This document shows, one piece after another, positions 31,393 through 41,410 of a DNA stretch of 64,000 nt. Position numbers and translations under genes: made by a program. This stretch comes from Hydractinia symbiolongicarpus. Taxonomy: Eukaryota > Cnidaria > Hydrozoa > Anthoathecata > Hydractiniidae. Below the pieces are notes generated by a model. The model saw nothing but the letters and a program-made list of their open reading frames with translations. It was not told where the DNA came from and did no database searches. The stretch's first letter is position 1, and each line of letters starts with the position of its first letter. The DNA is taken from the NCBI RefSeq assembly GCF_029227915.1, contig NC_079882.1:14470501-14534500 (forward strand), read 5' to 3'.

Positions 31393-33241
31393 TTACTTCT
31401 CTGTGTTTCCTTTTTTCCTTCTCAGTTTGCTTTCTGCACGAACTGCACTATCTCGGCTTTCCACTCGTTCTTTATCCATTTGATGCCACTGACTGATTGA
31501 GGATGTGTGAGGTTGCATGTTTGGTAATCCCAAAAGATTAGATAAGGTATATTTCAATCGGGAATTATATGAGCAAACACTCAAACTTAAACCCAGTGAC
31601 ATCTCCATCGGCGAGATATACTGTTCTTTTGGACAGATATTCCAAAGAACACTATTAAAACACTTGTTTGCGTTCTGGTTACATGCATTTTTACACCCTT
31701 CTAAAAAATTAACGTCAGCCAATCTCTTAAAAATAGGTGTCACACATTCCACTAAAGCTTGGGAGAAAGGAGATTTAATTGGTTTATAAGTGTTTGTCCC
31801 ATTAGCTATGTCACGTTGATAGCTACACCAGCTGCTCTCCCCCGTAGGGCAATTTTCGTGTTGTGGATGTTCCAGAGTGCTTGCGTAACGTTTTAAAATT
31901 GCCCAAGTTTCAGTGGACATTTTTCGGCGTTCCCTTTATTATTACAAATAGTTCGTCCATAAAAATTCTGCATCACGTCGATTCTAGCTAATGTAAGGCA
32001 ACCTTTTCCACCAATACCTTTACCGTCGTCTAACTTTTTTCCTTTCATGTCTTTCACAAGCTTTCGTAAATTAGTCCCCATTCTCTTTGTAACATGGTTG
32101 ACACACTCCTCCTTCGCAACAAAACATGTAGCGCAGTAAGGTCGTTCTTTGTCCACGTTGGAAAATGCGCTACTGTCTCCATCTCCAATATATGGATTGT
32201 AGCGGATGTTGTGCTTTTCAATTGAGCGTTTATAAAGATCTAATATACCATCACATTCCATTTTCTAAAATATGTAAAAGAAATTGTTAATTTATTATGA
32301 ATAACACTTTTTTTTATTAGAACAATTTTATAAGAACAATAAGGCTATAAAAAAACGATAATACGCGAACAGATTCAATTTACCTGTGGGCTTGCGAAGT
32401 TGTTTTTAAAGCAATTCGGTTCGTGTTCTACAAACCAATCTAGAAAATCGATAGTTTCCATGGATCCATTTTCCCTTTTCTCCGTCATTGCCTTGCATTG
32501 TTTGCAAACACGTGACTTGAGTGTCACATCCAAAACTTGTGCCGATGTTGGGATATCCATTACAGTTTCTGTACAACCATACTCTTCTCTTGCTAAATCT
32601 CTGGCTCGTTCAGCAGCCATTTTTTAATTTTCTTCGCGCAGTTCTAATGCCTTTTCTTCCCAAAATTTTACATGTTCTACATAGCGATTTTTTCCTATCG
32701 GAGATGAAAGTCCTAGAACACTACATATCTTTGAGAGACCTCTTCGTCCTTTACCAGCTAGGCAACAAGCAAGAACACTTTTTCAATTAACTTCGAATAT
32801 TTTTCTCGTCTTTGGAGTGGTGAAACAATCTTCCGCCATGTCGCATGTTTCATTGTTACATTGCAAAATAAACTTCGTTCCCAGTCCAGCTCGAAAGTCT
32901 TTATGCTCCTTTATGGTTACTTGGCTGTGACAGATTTTGCAAACGGAGGATCTTTTTAAACAATCTGTCAATAGATTTAAATCAACGATCCAGTTGCACG
33001 GCGGAAAGTTTGTGTATTCGTCATCGCTCTCATCGCTATCGCTGAATGACACAGCGTCTACAATTTTTTTCGACTAGTGCTAGGTTGGCGATCAGCAGTA
33101 GAAACCTTTTGCCTTAATCTCCTTTTAGCTGGCGAGTCTAATATTTTTGTTTTGGATTTTCTTCTTTTTTTTGATGATATAAAACTTTATGACGATAGGA
33201 CATTTTTATTCGCTGTTAACTTGTAAACTGGTTTTGCCATG
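31393..33241 (-). pseudogene. Mutator-like transposase (Mutator-type domain), multi-exon, decayed
   Basis: Read on the minus strand from 33241: MAKPVYKLTANKNVLSS, a basic region, SFSDSDESDDEYTNFPPCNW, a CxxC segment (SSVCKICHSQVTIKEHKDF), SKICSVLGLSSPIGKNRY, MAAERARDLAREEYG, VCKQCKAMTEK, an intron (donor GTAAAT after 32384, acceptor TATTTTAG before the exon starting 32274), then YNPYIGDGDSSAF, KKLDDGKGIGGKGCLT and WCSYQRDIANGTNTYK. These are landmarks of the Mutator-like transposase domain common in invertebrate genomes. The segment between VMDIPTS and AQVLDV lacks the expected D-G-T-W block, so a catalytic part is deleted. There are two or three frameshifts and at least two in-frame stops. 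The 31393-31920 portion is still open. Confidence 0.8.
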
Positions 33242-33764
33242 TTTTCACGGTAATTCAACTTAGGAAGACAAAAAAGAAAAAAAAATATCCTTATGGAAAA
33301 TAGGAGAAAAACTTCAAAAGAATCTTTTAACTACATACGAAAATCATTTCCCTCTTTGAGTCGGCTATCATTTATAACCTTGAACATAATTGAGTAGTAA
33401 AAATTAATACCCAAGATGATTATGTGTGAACAAATATTTGATCTTTATCGCATAACAAAAAAGTAATTTATGAAAAAAAAACTTTTTTGGGATAATAATC
33501 TATTTTAAATACATTTTTTTAAAAATATTTTTGCACCATTTTAAAGCCCAGATCTTTTGCTATCTAATCACTGAAAAAAAAAATTTTTTAAAAAAAACAA
33601 ACCATTTTTTCGTATACTCATGCCTTAAAATCAGGTTTCGAGGAAATAAATTTCGGATACATGAAAAAAATCTAAGAATATTGAAGAATTTATTTTGGCA
33701 GTTTTTGCATTTTCTCAGAATAAGATTTTGCAGCTCAAGGCTTTCAAAGTTTTATTTTTGATAC
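33242..33764. other. AT-rich spacer, no feature seen
   Basis: Homopolymer-rich sequence between the Mutator-like gene and the BEL/Pao remnant. No TIR for the former could be picked out by eye. Confidence 0.5.
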
Positions 33765-36240
33765 ACAACCATAGCATAATTGAAGATTGGAGATACGTTA
33801 AATCGATCAATAATCCATCAGACATAGCATCAAGGGGCTCAGATGCCTCCAAGGCAGTTGAGGTAACAACATGGTTAAATGGCCCGAAATTCATGTGGGA
33901 AAATGAAAACACCTTGAATCACCTAGACTAGTCAGCGACCATTGAGGAGAATGACCTCAAAGTCAGAAAAACTTAAGCTTACACCACAGTGGTAGAGGAC
34001 AAGTTGATTAACAGATTGGAAGACCGCATATCCAGCTGGACCAGAATAAAACGAGTATTAGCTTGGATCATCATATTCGTGAATTGCTTTGAATGAAAAG
34101 AAAAGAAAGACTTTGTCACTGTACAACATTAAGCATTGAGAAAATTAAGTTGGCGGAAACACAGTTGATTAAGATGGTACAAGAAAGATCCTTCTGAACC
34201 AAAATTAAAGAGTTGAAGTCCAAAATGTTGTCAGTCTACAAAGTAAAAACGTTAAACTAGACCCATTCCTTGATATTGACGGATTACTTAAGGTTGTAGG
34301 CAGATTAAGAAAATTAGAAATAGACGACAACTGTATACATCCAATCATCTAGACGCTGGCAGAGGCCTAACAACAAAAGAAATAAGAAATTACAGATATT
34401 GGATGGTTAGCCTAAATTCATTGGTACGAAAAGTAATTTATGTTTGTGCAATGTGTAGGCATTTGAGAGGCAAAGTTGGAAAACAAAAGATGGCTGACTT
34501 GCCCAAAGAAAGGTTAATAGAGGCCCCCCCATTCACTTATGTTGGTTTAGACTGTTTTGACCCTTTATGATAAAACAAAGATGCAATGAATTGCAAAGGT
34601 ATGGCGTGATGTTCACCTGTCTAACCAGCCCAGTTTAGGAAGAGACACCTTCATCCTCGCATTGCGCAGATTTATTGGAAGAAGAGGAAACGTATGTTAT
34701 ATACGATCTGATAATGGAAGCACAGTACTGTGAAAAGGTTTGTTAACATTGTATTCGTGTAACAAGCGTGGTGCACACGAACCACGATAAAATCGTGGTC
34801 TGTATGTGTAATTTTATCGTGGCCACCACACTAATATTATTATCTCCACGAAAGATTGTGTGTCCCACGATTATTTTCACAAGCTCCACGATTTTGATAG
34901 CCAGTATAATTTAATTTTCTTTCTTTTCAAAGAATTTTTTCGTTAAATTTAATTTGTTTGTCAAGTTAAAAAAGCATATTCGTAGTTTTTGTTTGGTGTA
35001 TACTTTTTCGTCATGGGCGAGATTGTATTTTTACGAAATGTCATTTGTCTAGAAAAGTTAAATTTGTCTGTGGCGATAGAAATGCTTTTTTAGATTGCAT
35101 TTTAAAATTTTAAGAACGAAGAGCAGCGATAGAAATGCTTTTTAAGATCGCATCTTAAAAGTTTAAAAAAGAATAGCGGCGATAGAAATGCTCTTTTAGA
35201 TTTCATTTTAAAAGTTTATAAACAAAACGCAGCGATAGAAATGTTTTTTTGCATCGCATTTTGATTCACGAACGATTAAAATCTATGATTTAGCTAGCTT
35301 TATGACAACGAATTAAAACAAAAACTGTTAATTTATTTTTTTTGCCATCGGTTTTTGATTTAAGTGATGAACTAATACGGTCTTTGTTATTTTACAATAG
35401 AAGTTATCTATCATGGATGCACGGTGTAATGTTTAATTTTTGTTCGTGTAGTCCACGAAACATGATCATGAGGTCCACGATTGTTAAAAAAATACGCATC
35501 ATGGGCTATCGTGGTTCGTGCGTAACAGGAAACAAACACGAACCACAATGTTAACAAACCTTTTTACAGTACTGTAATTTTGTAAGTGCAAACAATGAAT
35601 TAAAAAAAGCAATTGCTGAAATGAATCATGATAAGATTCGCTTTTTTCTGCACGACCTTGGAGCAGATTGGAAATGGGAATTCAATACACCTGCATCTAG
35701 TCACATGGGTGGCGTTTGGGAGCACCAAATAAGAACAGCTAGATTAATCCTAACATCCCTGCTAAAAATAAGGAGCCACAAGCTAGATGACGAATCCCTG
35801 AACACATTGATGATTGCTGTTGCCATCTTCGAATATTTTAACGATGAAGCCGAAAGTGGTCGTACCACCAACAGGAAAAATTGTCTCACCTGATCTCTAT
35901 TCCAGTCGTAGATGCCGAAAAGTTCAGTATATTGCCAATGAATTTTGGAGTCATTGGCGAAAGGAGTTTCTCGTGTCACTCAAAAAAAAGTCGATGGAAC
36001 ATGACGAAGCAAATATTAGGTGTTGGCGACATAGTACTACTGAAGGATGTTTTGTTCGAAGTTTGGAACCATTGGCCAATGGCAATAATTGTTGATACGT
36101 ATCCCGATGACGAGGGTTTTGTTTAAAATGTCAAGTTGAAAATTGGTCTGAATGGGACAGTATTGGAACGAGCAATAACGAAAATTGTTGTTGCTAGAAA
36201 CAGAGAACTCGGTTATCTCATGAGGAGCCATTTATTTAAT
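33765..36240 (+). pseudogene. BEL/Pao retrotransposon pol remnant (RNase H end and integrase), split by an insertion
   Basis: Broken frames on the plus strand follow the BEL/Pao order: WRYVKSINNPSDIASRG and WLNGPKFMW (end of RNase H), FLDIDGLLKVVGRLRKLEI, YWMVSLNSLVRKVIYVC and CRHLRGKVGKQKMADLP (zinc-binding integrase N-terminus), PPFTYVGLDCFDP and IRSDNGS (core; catalytic Asp region). The core is interrupted at 34723-35574 and then resumes NFVSANNELKKAIAEM, SHMGGVWEHQIRTARLIL, LLKIRSHKLDDESLNTLM and the C-terminal VGDIVLLKDVLFEVW, DTYPDDEGFV. Several stops and frameshifts. No LTRs, protease or RT were found. Confidence 0.88.
34723..35574. mobile_element. TIR element A inserted in the BEL/Pao integrase, carrying satellite units
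   Basis: 30-bp terminal inverted repeats with one mismatch start CAGTACTGTAAAAAGGTTTG. The right flank is TA; the left is CA. Removing it rejoins the integrase motif SDNGS to NFVSAN, which proves an insertion. Next to the left TIR is a CGTGGT-rich inverted stretch that recurs before the right TIR. In the middle (about 35060-35265) are four degenerate copies of a unit containing GCGATAGAAATGCTTTTTTA, the same satellite found in the elements at 36333 and 41411. No transposase. CAGTAC plus TA suggests Tc1/mariner mobilisation. Confidence 0.85.
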
Positions 36241-36332
36241 GAGAACCATGGTTTATATATTAATATAATAATTACTTTGTTGTTGTGATGTGCCCTATGC
36301 ACACATGAAAGGAGCAATCTGTTGGTGCCATA

Positions 36333-36367
36333 CAGTACCGCCTGCGTGTAACTTTACATGTACGCGA
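36333..36367 (+). repeat. left TIR of element B
   Basis: 35 bp, exact inverse of 39352-39386, with the TA duplication immediately outside. Confidence 0.95.
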
Positions 36368-36629
36368 TAGTTATCACCTTCGCATGAGCTTTCGGTAGCC
36401 TTAGAACTTTCGTTGTTATTGTTAACCTATTGTTAAATACATGAGCTATTTTTGCATGTTGAAAACAATAGAGTTCATGTCTTGATCGCGAAATTTAATT
36501 AGCTCATGTGAACAGTGTGTGTCCCATTGTTGTATTTAATTGCTACAGTCGTCAAGAGATCCACGAACGAAAATAAAATTTAACAAAGGTTTATTGTTTT
36601 TACTCACTTTACTTAAAACTTTAAAAATA

Positions 36630-37085
36630 AAAGCTTTTTTAGATCGCGTTTTAAAAATTTAAAAATGAAAAACGGCGATAGAAAAGATTTTTAGAACACA
36701 TTTTAAAAGTTTAAGATTGAAAAACGGCGATAGAAAAGCTTTTTTAGATCGCATTTTAAAAGTTTAAAAAACGAAAAAACGGTGATAGAAAAGCTTTTTA
36801 GATCGCATTTTAAAAGTTTAAAAACGAAAAACGGCGATAGAAAAGCTTTTTTAGATCGCATTTTAAAAGTTTAAAAACGAAAAAACGGCGATAGAAAAGC
36901 TTTTTTAGATCGCATTTTAAAAGTTTAAAAACGAAAAACGCTGATAGAAAAGATTTTTAAGATCCCATTTTAAAAGGTTGAAAACGAAAAACGGTGTTAG
37001 AAAACCTTTTTTAGATCGCATTTTAAAAGTTTAAAAACGAAAAACGGCGATATAAAAGCTTTTTTAGATCGCATTTTAAAAAATT
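36630..37085. repeat. satellite array (53-54-bp unit) inside element B
   Basis: About nine units; successive GATCGC motifs at 36747, 36801, 36854 and 36908 show the period. Unit landmarks are GCGATAGAAAAGC, TTTTTTAGATCGC and AAAAGTTTAAAAACG. Three further units lie at about 38625-38790 between the BEN-like ORF and the right TIR. Confidence 0.92.
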
Positions 37086-37134
37086 TAAAAATGGGCCTCC
37101 GGGAAATGGGAACAAACGAAATAAAAACATTGTT

Positions 37135-38110
37135 TTAATGTCCAGATGCTCGACCTTCTCTTTCAATAACTATTGGAATAACCTTATATAAATTATCAAT
37201 GTATTTATTACATTTTGCTACAGTAACATTTCTCCAAAAAAATTTAATGCCATTGACCAATTCTTCTTTTGTCGACGGTTTGACACGCCGACGTAGATAC
37301 TGTTTTAATTCAGACCACAGCATCTCTATTGGGTTAAGGTCTGGACTTTCAGCGGGTGTTGGCCAGTGATTTATGTTGTTGTTTTGCATAAATTCTCTTA
37401 CAAGAATGGATGTGTGCTTCGGGTCATTATCTTGTTGAAATCGATGCCCGTCAGGGTATAACTTGTCCAGCGACGGTTTTAATGTATTTTGAAGGATCTC
37501 CTGCACGAAAAATTCCTAAAGAAACAGATAGACGTTACCTCACCTAAAGAACATTGAACTTTGCAAAAAACATTATTTTGGCGTTCAAATTTTTCGCAGC
37601 TGAATGTTCTTAACGCCTTACCTTACGCATTATCCCTATAAATATGAGAAGTGTACTCCTGCCTCGTCGCGAAATTCCTCCCCAAACGTGAACTTTATAC
37701 GGATGCTTAACTTTTGGCTTTAGTTTTGGCATTTCAGTTTTTTTTCGAAAGCATCAAACAGCGCGTCTATTGATTTCAATGGAGGACTCGTCGGTAAACA
37801 TCACATCATTGAAGCTATCTTCTTCAGCTAACCACTTCTTACAGTAGGCTAACCGCGATTCACAATTTGCTGGTCGCACAGCTTGGCAATACTTTGGGCC
37901 AGTGGCAATCCATCCCAATTTTCGTCAGACCTTTTTGACGGTTGTCACAGAAACTTCAATGTTAAAACTGTTCTTAATTTTTTTCTGAAGGTCAACTGCT
38001 GAATGTTCATCATTCTCGTTGTAGCATTGGTCAATAAAATTGAAGTGTTCCACTGATAGCTTATTTTTTCTACTTGTGTTTTTGTGATTTGAAATTTTAC
38101 CATCCTTTTT
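37135..38110 (-). pseudogene. Tc1/mariner transposase, DD34E, nearly complete with a few breaks
   Basis: From the N-terminus: HTH (KLSVEHFNFIDQCYNEND; SAVDLQKKIKNSFNIEVS), GPKYCQAVRPANCESRLAY, first catalytic Asp in NDVMFTDESS, KVKHPYKVHVWGG, a downstream Asp in RFQQDNDPKH, Glu in SPDLNPIEMLW, tail YKVIPIVIEREGRASGH and stop at 37135. Exactly 34 residues separate the second Asp and the Glu. The C-terminal 123 codons (37135-37506) are open. Upstream are a stop inside the HTH block, a frameshift near 37740, and a break near 37507-37640 that could be a short intron. The enzyme would cut at the TIRs and insert at TA. This copy is probably inactive. Confidence 0.9.
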
Positions 38111-38175
38111 ATCCTCCCTTTATCCGTCAGCCGTTCTTTCCAACTTCGACCCAGACTACCGCGCAAAACAATTGG

Positions 38176-38505
38176 ATGTTGAGCAACATGAAAATTGTCA
38201 ACATCAAAAACGGTTTGCATTCCGAAAAAAATTTTGCGCAAAGATTGATGCAACGGATTTTCCCGTTTTCAGAAAGGCAGGGACGCAGCGTGTATGGAAC
38301 AAGTATTGTTAAACACGGACAAGTGATAACGAAAGAACCTTTAAATGTGGCTAAAGTGGAATATATTAAAAATATTCTATTTAACATTTATTCTGTTAGT
38401 GAGGATCGGAAGAAAGCTGCTTGGTGTGAAGCTAAAAATAGCATGAATGAATATTTAAACAGAAAAAAACATAATGAAAGTGACATTGATTTTAATTCAG
38501 CATAA
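38176..38505 (+). CDS. BEN-domain-like accessory protein of Tc1-like element (109 aa)
   Basis: This intact ORF starts MLSNMKIVNIKNG and ends NESDIDFNSA with TAA. An in-frame ATG at 38074 would add 34 residues that look non-coding. FAQRLMQRIFPFSERQGRSV, EPLNVAKVEYIKNILF, and AAWCEAKNSMNEYLNRK fit the BEN pattern of a hydrophobic helix, a ser/val-gly turn, an L..K...I helix and a terminal W...iN...R helix. BEN domains bind DNA or chromatin factors. The ORF lies head-to-head with the transposase, about 70 bp apart, so both may share a bidirectional promoter. The homologous ORF in the 18.4-kb copy supports a real transposon gene. Function in transposition is an inference. Confidence 0.7.
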   Translation: MLSNMKIVNIKNGLHSEKNFAQRLMQRIFPFSERQGRSVYGTSIVKHGQVITKEPLNVAKVEYIKNILFNIYSVSEDRKKAAWCEAKNSMNEYLNRKKHNESDIDFNSA

Positions 38506-38783
38506 TTGTATTTTTTTAAAGTTTTTTTATTTTTTGAGAACTTGTATATATATAAAAAGTTAAAAAAAAATGTTTTCTACATATTGTTTTTTGATACTCT
38601 CAACTTTATAACACAGCAAAATAATTATAGAAAAGCGGCGATTAAAAAACTTTGTTGGATCGCATTTTAAAAGTTTGGGAATGAAAAGCGGCGATAGAAA
38701 CGCTTTTTTAGATCGCGTTTTAAAAATTTAAGAACAAAAAACCGCGATAGAAAAGCTTTTTTAGATCGCATCGCAAAACATGT

Positions 38784-38828
<45 letters not shown>
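38784..38828. repeat. AGAT tetranucleotide microsatellite
   Basis: About eleven perfect AGAT repeats, directly after the satellite units of element B. Confidence 0.97.
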
Positions 38829-39351
38829 GTGCATATTTTGCATGGCTAGCCATGTTCTCACAATTAGATCTTTCAAGAACGTCAAAAGTTAGATTTTTAG
38901 ATTTTTCTTTCTTCGGTATTGAAATTTAATTTGTTTTCAAAATCTTATCGTAAAGGGGAAAGTCCTGACAGTAGGGTTTTTTCGTTTGCGCTGTTAAACG
39001 TTGCTTTTTATAAGAAGAACTTTTAAAAGTTTTGCATGTTAAAAAATATGCTTCGATGATAAAGAATTATTACTAAAAGTTTTAAAAAGTAGCAACATTA
39101 GTTTTTTTTAAATATTAAGTGTTATGTTAGTTCTTTTTTCTAAAATAATATATTTCAATAGCCTTCGTGATCTTTAACACTTTTAAACAATAACATGCAT
39201 GTTACATGTGACAACAAAAGGATTCATCAAATCTTATTGTTATGACTCGCGCACGACGATAACAATAGAAAGCAATTAAGTTCGTGTGTAAACAAAAGAT
39301 ATGTGAATGTTCTTTATGTAGACATGAGATCGTTACATGAGGTCGTAAAAC

Positions 39352-39386
39352 TCGCGTACATGTAAAGTTACACGCAGGCGGTACTG
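39352..39386 (-). repeat. right TIR of element B
   Basis: 35 bp, exact inverse of 36333-36367, followed by TA at 39387-39388. Confidence 0.95.
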
Positions 39387-39388
39387 TA

Positions 39389-41382
39389 TTTATTGCACCA
39401 TTGTTGTGTGTGCTGTATCTTGTGTATTGTTCACAGTTCAGTCCACCATATATTGTGTCGTTTTGTAATCCGTGTGTGTGACCTCTACCATGGAGTCCCC
39501 TCAAAGGTGGAGTGCACACACATGTGTCTTCTCATTGTATGTATGTGTATGTGCATGCATTAATATATGCCTGTGAGATAATTTATAGGTGATTAGTTTT
39601 TATTACCTCCATTAGGGAGTTGGTAAACTTCACATGAACACACCCTTTTTTCAGCCAGTGTAGATAAGATTCTGGAAGAGTAACATATACCTGTTGGAGT
39701 ATCCACTTTTAGTTTGTTGTTGTGCACTGTTGAGAGTACAGTAAATGAGTTGTTCATTTACCCTCCCTTTTACATCCTTTGGTTGCGCCTTTGTTCACTT
39801 GCGATATGGGAGTATAGCCACTGTATTTCTAATGAGTTATGTATATACTTGTATTTTTATATACTTTTGGAAGGCACTTTATACCACCATTTCTTGATAT
39901 TTGCAGCTTATGTATAATGTTTTAGCGAGTTGCAAGACACTCTGTTAAAAAAATGGCCTTGGCAATTCCCCCGCATCCACAAACACAGGTGTGCAAAATT
40001 ATTTATGAACACATTGTCTAAAAGCCAAATTCGGTTTCAAAATATTTAATCTGTCCTATTTCCTGGTTACATAACTTACAGGGGTACACACACTTTTCCC
40101 AGTACTTTACTTTTGCAGAAAGAAACCTTTGTGGGGAAAAATTTGGTGGAAAAAAACTTTGTGGGAAGAAACTTTCAACACCTTAAAACAACCGCAAAGT
40201 CTTACTTCTTTATCACTGGGTAACTAAGGAGACTTGTCCCCAAGAATTTTAAGTTTTTTTATATATATAAATAATAACCTCTGGGAGGGAGGTTGATTAC
40301 AGACTTATTTCTATCATACTCATTTTAGTAATCATACCCTGCTTAACAACCTTGAAGCTATTTCTTCTCATTGTCAGAGATTTCAAAAAGAGAAAAAAAG
40401 TTTTTTATTTTTTTTATTTTTTGTGAAACATTTGTCTCCACAACTCTAGTGCTGCTTATTTCTATTTTCAACAAAGATATTTTTGCAAAACAACATATTT
40501 GGGAAGTCTTGCTACAAAAATATATGGATAAACAGGTGCAGTTTTAAACAGAAGAGGTGTCTGTCAAAAATTCAGATAATTTGTTGCATAGCCCCTATTA
40601 ATTCCTACCTTCGACAATCCCTTTCCGCGCATTTTTATCTTTTTTGAAATTTATGTTTACATCGATTTTGTTCAATGCATTTTCAGGCAATCTAGAGGTG
40701 CTAATTTTAACTGAGCTTGTGGCAAAGGGTACCACCACACATGTTCGAGTGAAAAAATGCAAGTGTGCAATTTAAATGTTTTGTTATGTCATCTTTTCTG
40801 TGTGTTTTTTATCTTTTCATTTTTAACGTCCGCATTCCCATACATCAATTTTGTAAATGCTTATTTAGATGGTATATCTCCATGTTAGACACTGTAAAAT
40901 TATATAAATTGTTGTAAAAAAAAAACATCCATGAATCATCAAGAAAAAACAAAAATATACAGAAAAAACTAGAAGGAATGAAAGTCCAAAAATGTTTGCT
41001 GGCAAAATTTTGCTACCGTCGCGGTCAGCTTCGCCGGCAAAACAAAAATCACAATGGCAAATTGGGAGCATCACACGTGAAAAGGAAGCCACAAACAACG
41101 AAAAAAGAATTTTTTTTTCTCTGGAGCATAGTTCAGTTACTTCCTGCAACATGCATGCCAGAACATTGAAAGCTCTTAGCGAAACATAAAATAACATATT
41201 TTTATGCTTCAACTATGTGTTTTGCACTTCAACTACATCATTAAAGACAGTTTATAACCACTTGTGGTTAAATTTATTCATTGCAGAAAATGCTAGACTT
41301 TACTTATTAAATTCTTTGTTTCTGTAGTGTTGAACTTTAATACTTTTAAACTTTTTTTTCCTTTTTTATACTTTTACATTTA
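39389..41382. other. intergenic, no gene seen
   Basis: AT-rich sequence. Overlapping open frames on both strands at 40865-41212 are of unknown meaning; neither has a recognisable motif. A TGTGTG-rich stretch lies near 39400-39550. Confidence 0.5.
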
Positions 41383-41410
41383 AGGGACCGTCTCAAAATG
41401 TTTATATGTA

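Larger units (their letters stand above)
36333..39386. mobile_element. Tc1/mariner-like element B, 3054 bp, two head-to-head genes
   Basis: Perfect 35-bp terminal inverted repeats (36333-36367 and 39352-39386) begin CAGTACCGCCTGCGTG and are flanked on both sides by TA (36331-36332 and 39387-39388). Inside, left to right: subterminal sequence, an array of 53-54-bp units, a minus-strand DD34E transposase, a plus-strand BEN-like ORF, three more satellite units, an AGAT microsatellite and a 240-bp segment shared with the element at 41411. It is related over its ends and genes to the collapsed element at 18367-20104. Confidence 0.95.

Noticed and set aside
38074-38175. Upstream in-frame ATG extension of the BEN-like ORF
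   Set aside because: The extension is antisense to the transposase HTH region, is phenylalanine/proline-rich and has no counterpart in the 18.4-kb copy; the start at 38176 is preferred.
40865-41212. 115-codon frame on minus and two on plus in the same place
   Set aside because: Mutually overlapping, Phe/Cys-rich or Lys-rich by composition, no recognisable motif or splice context.
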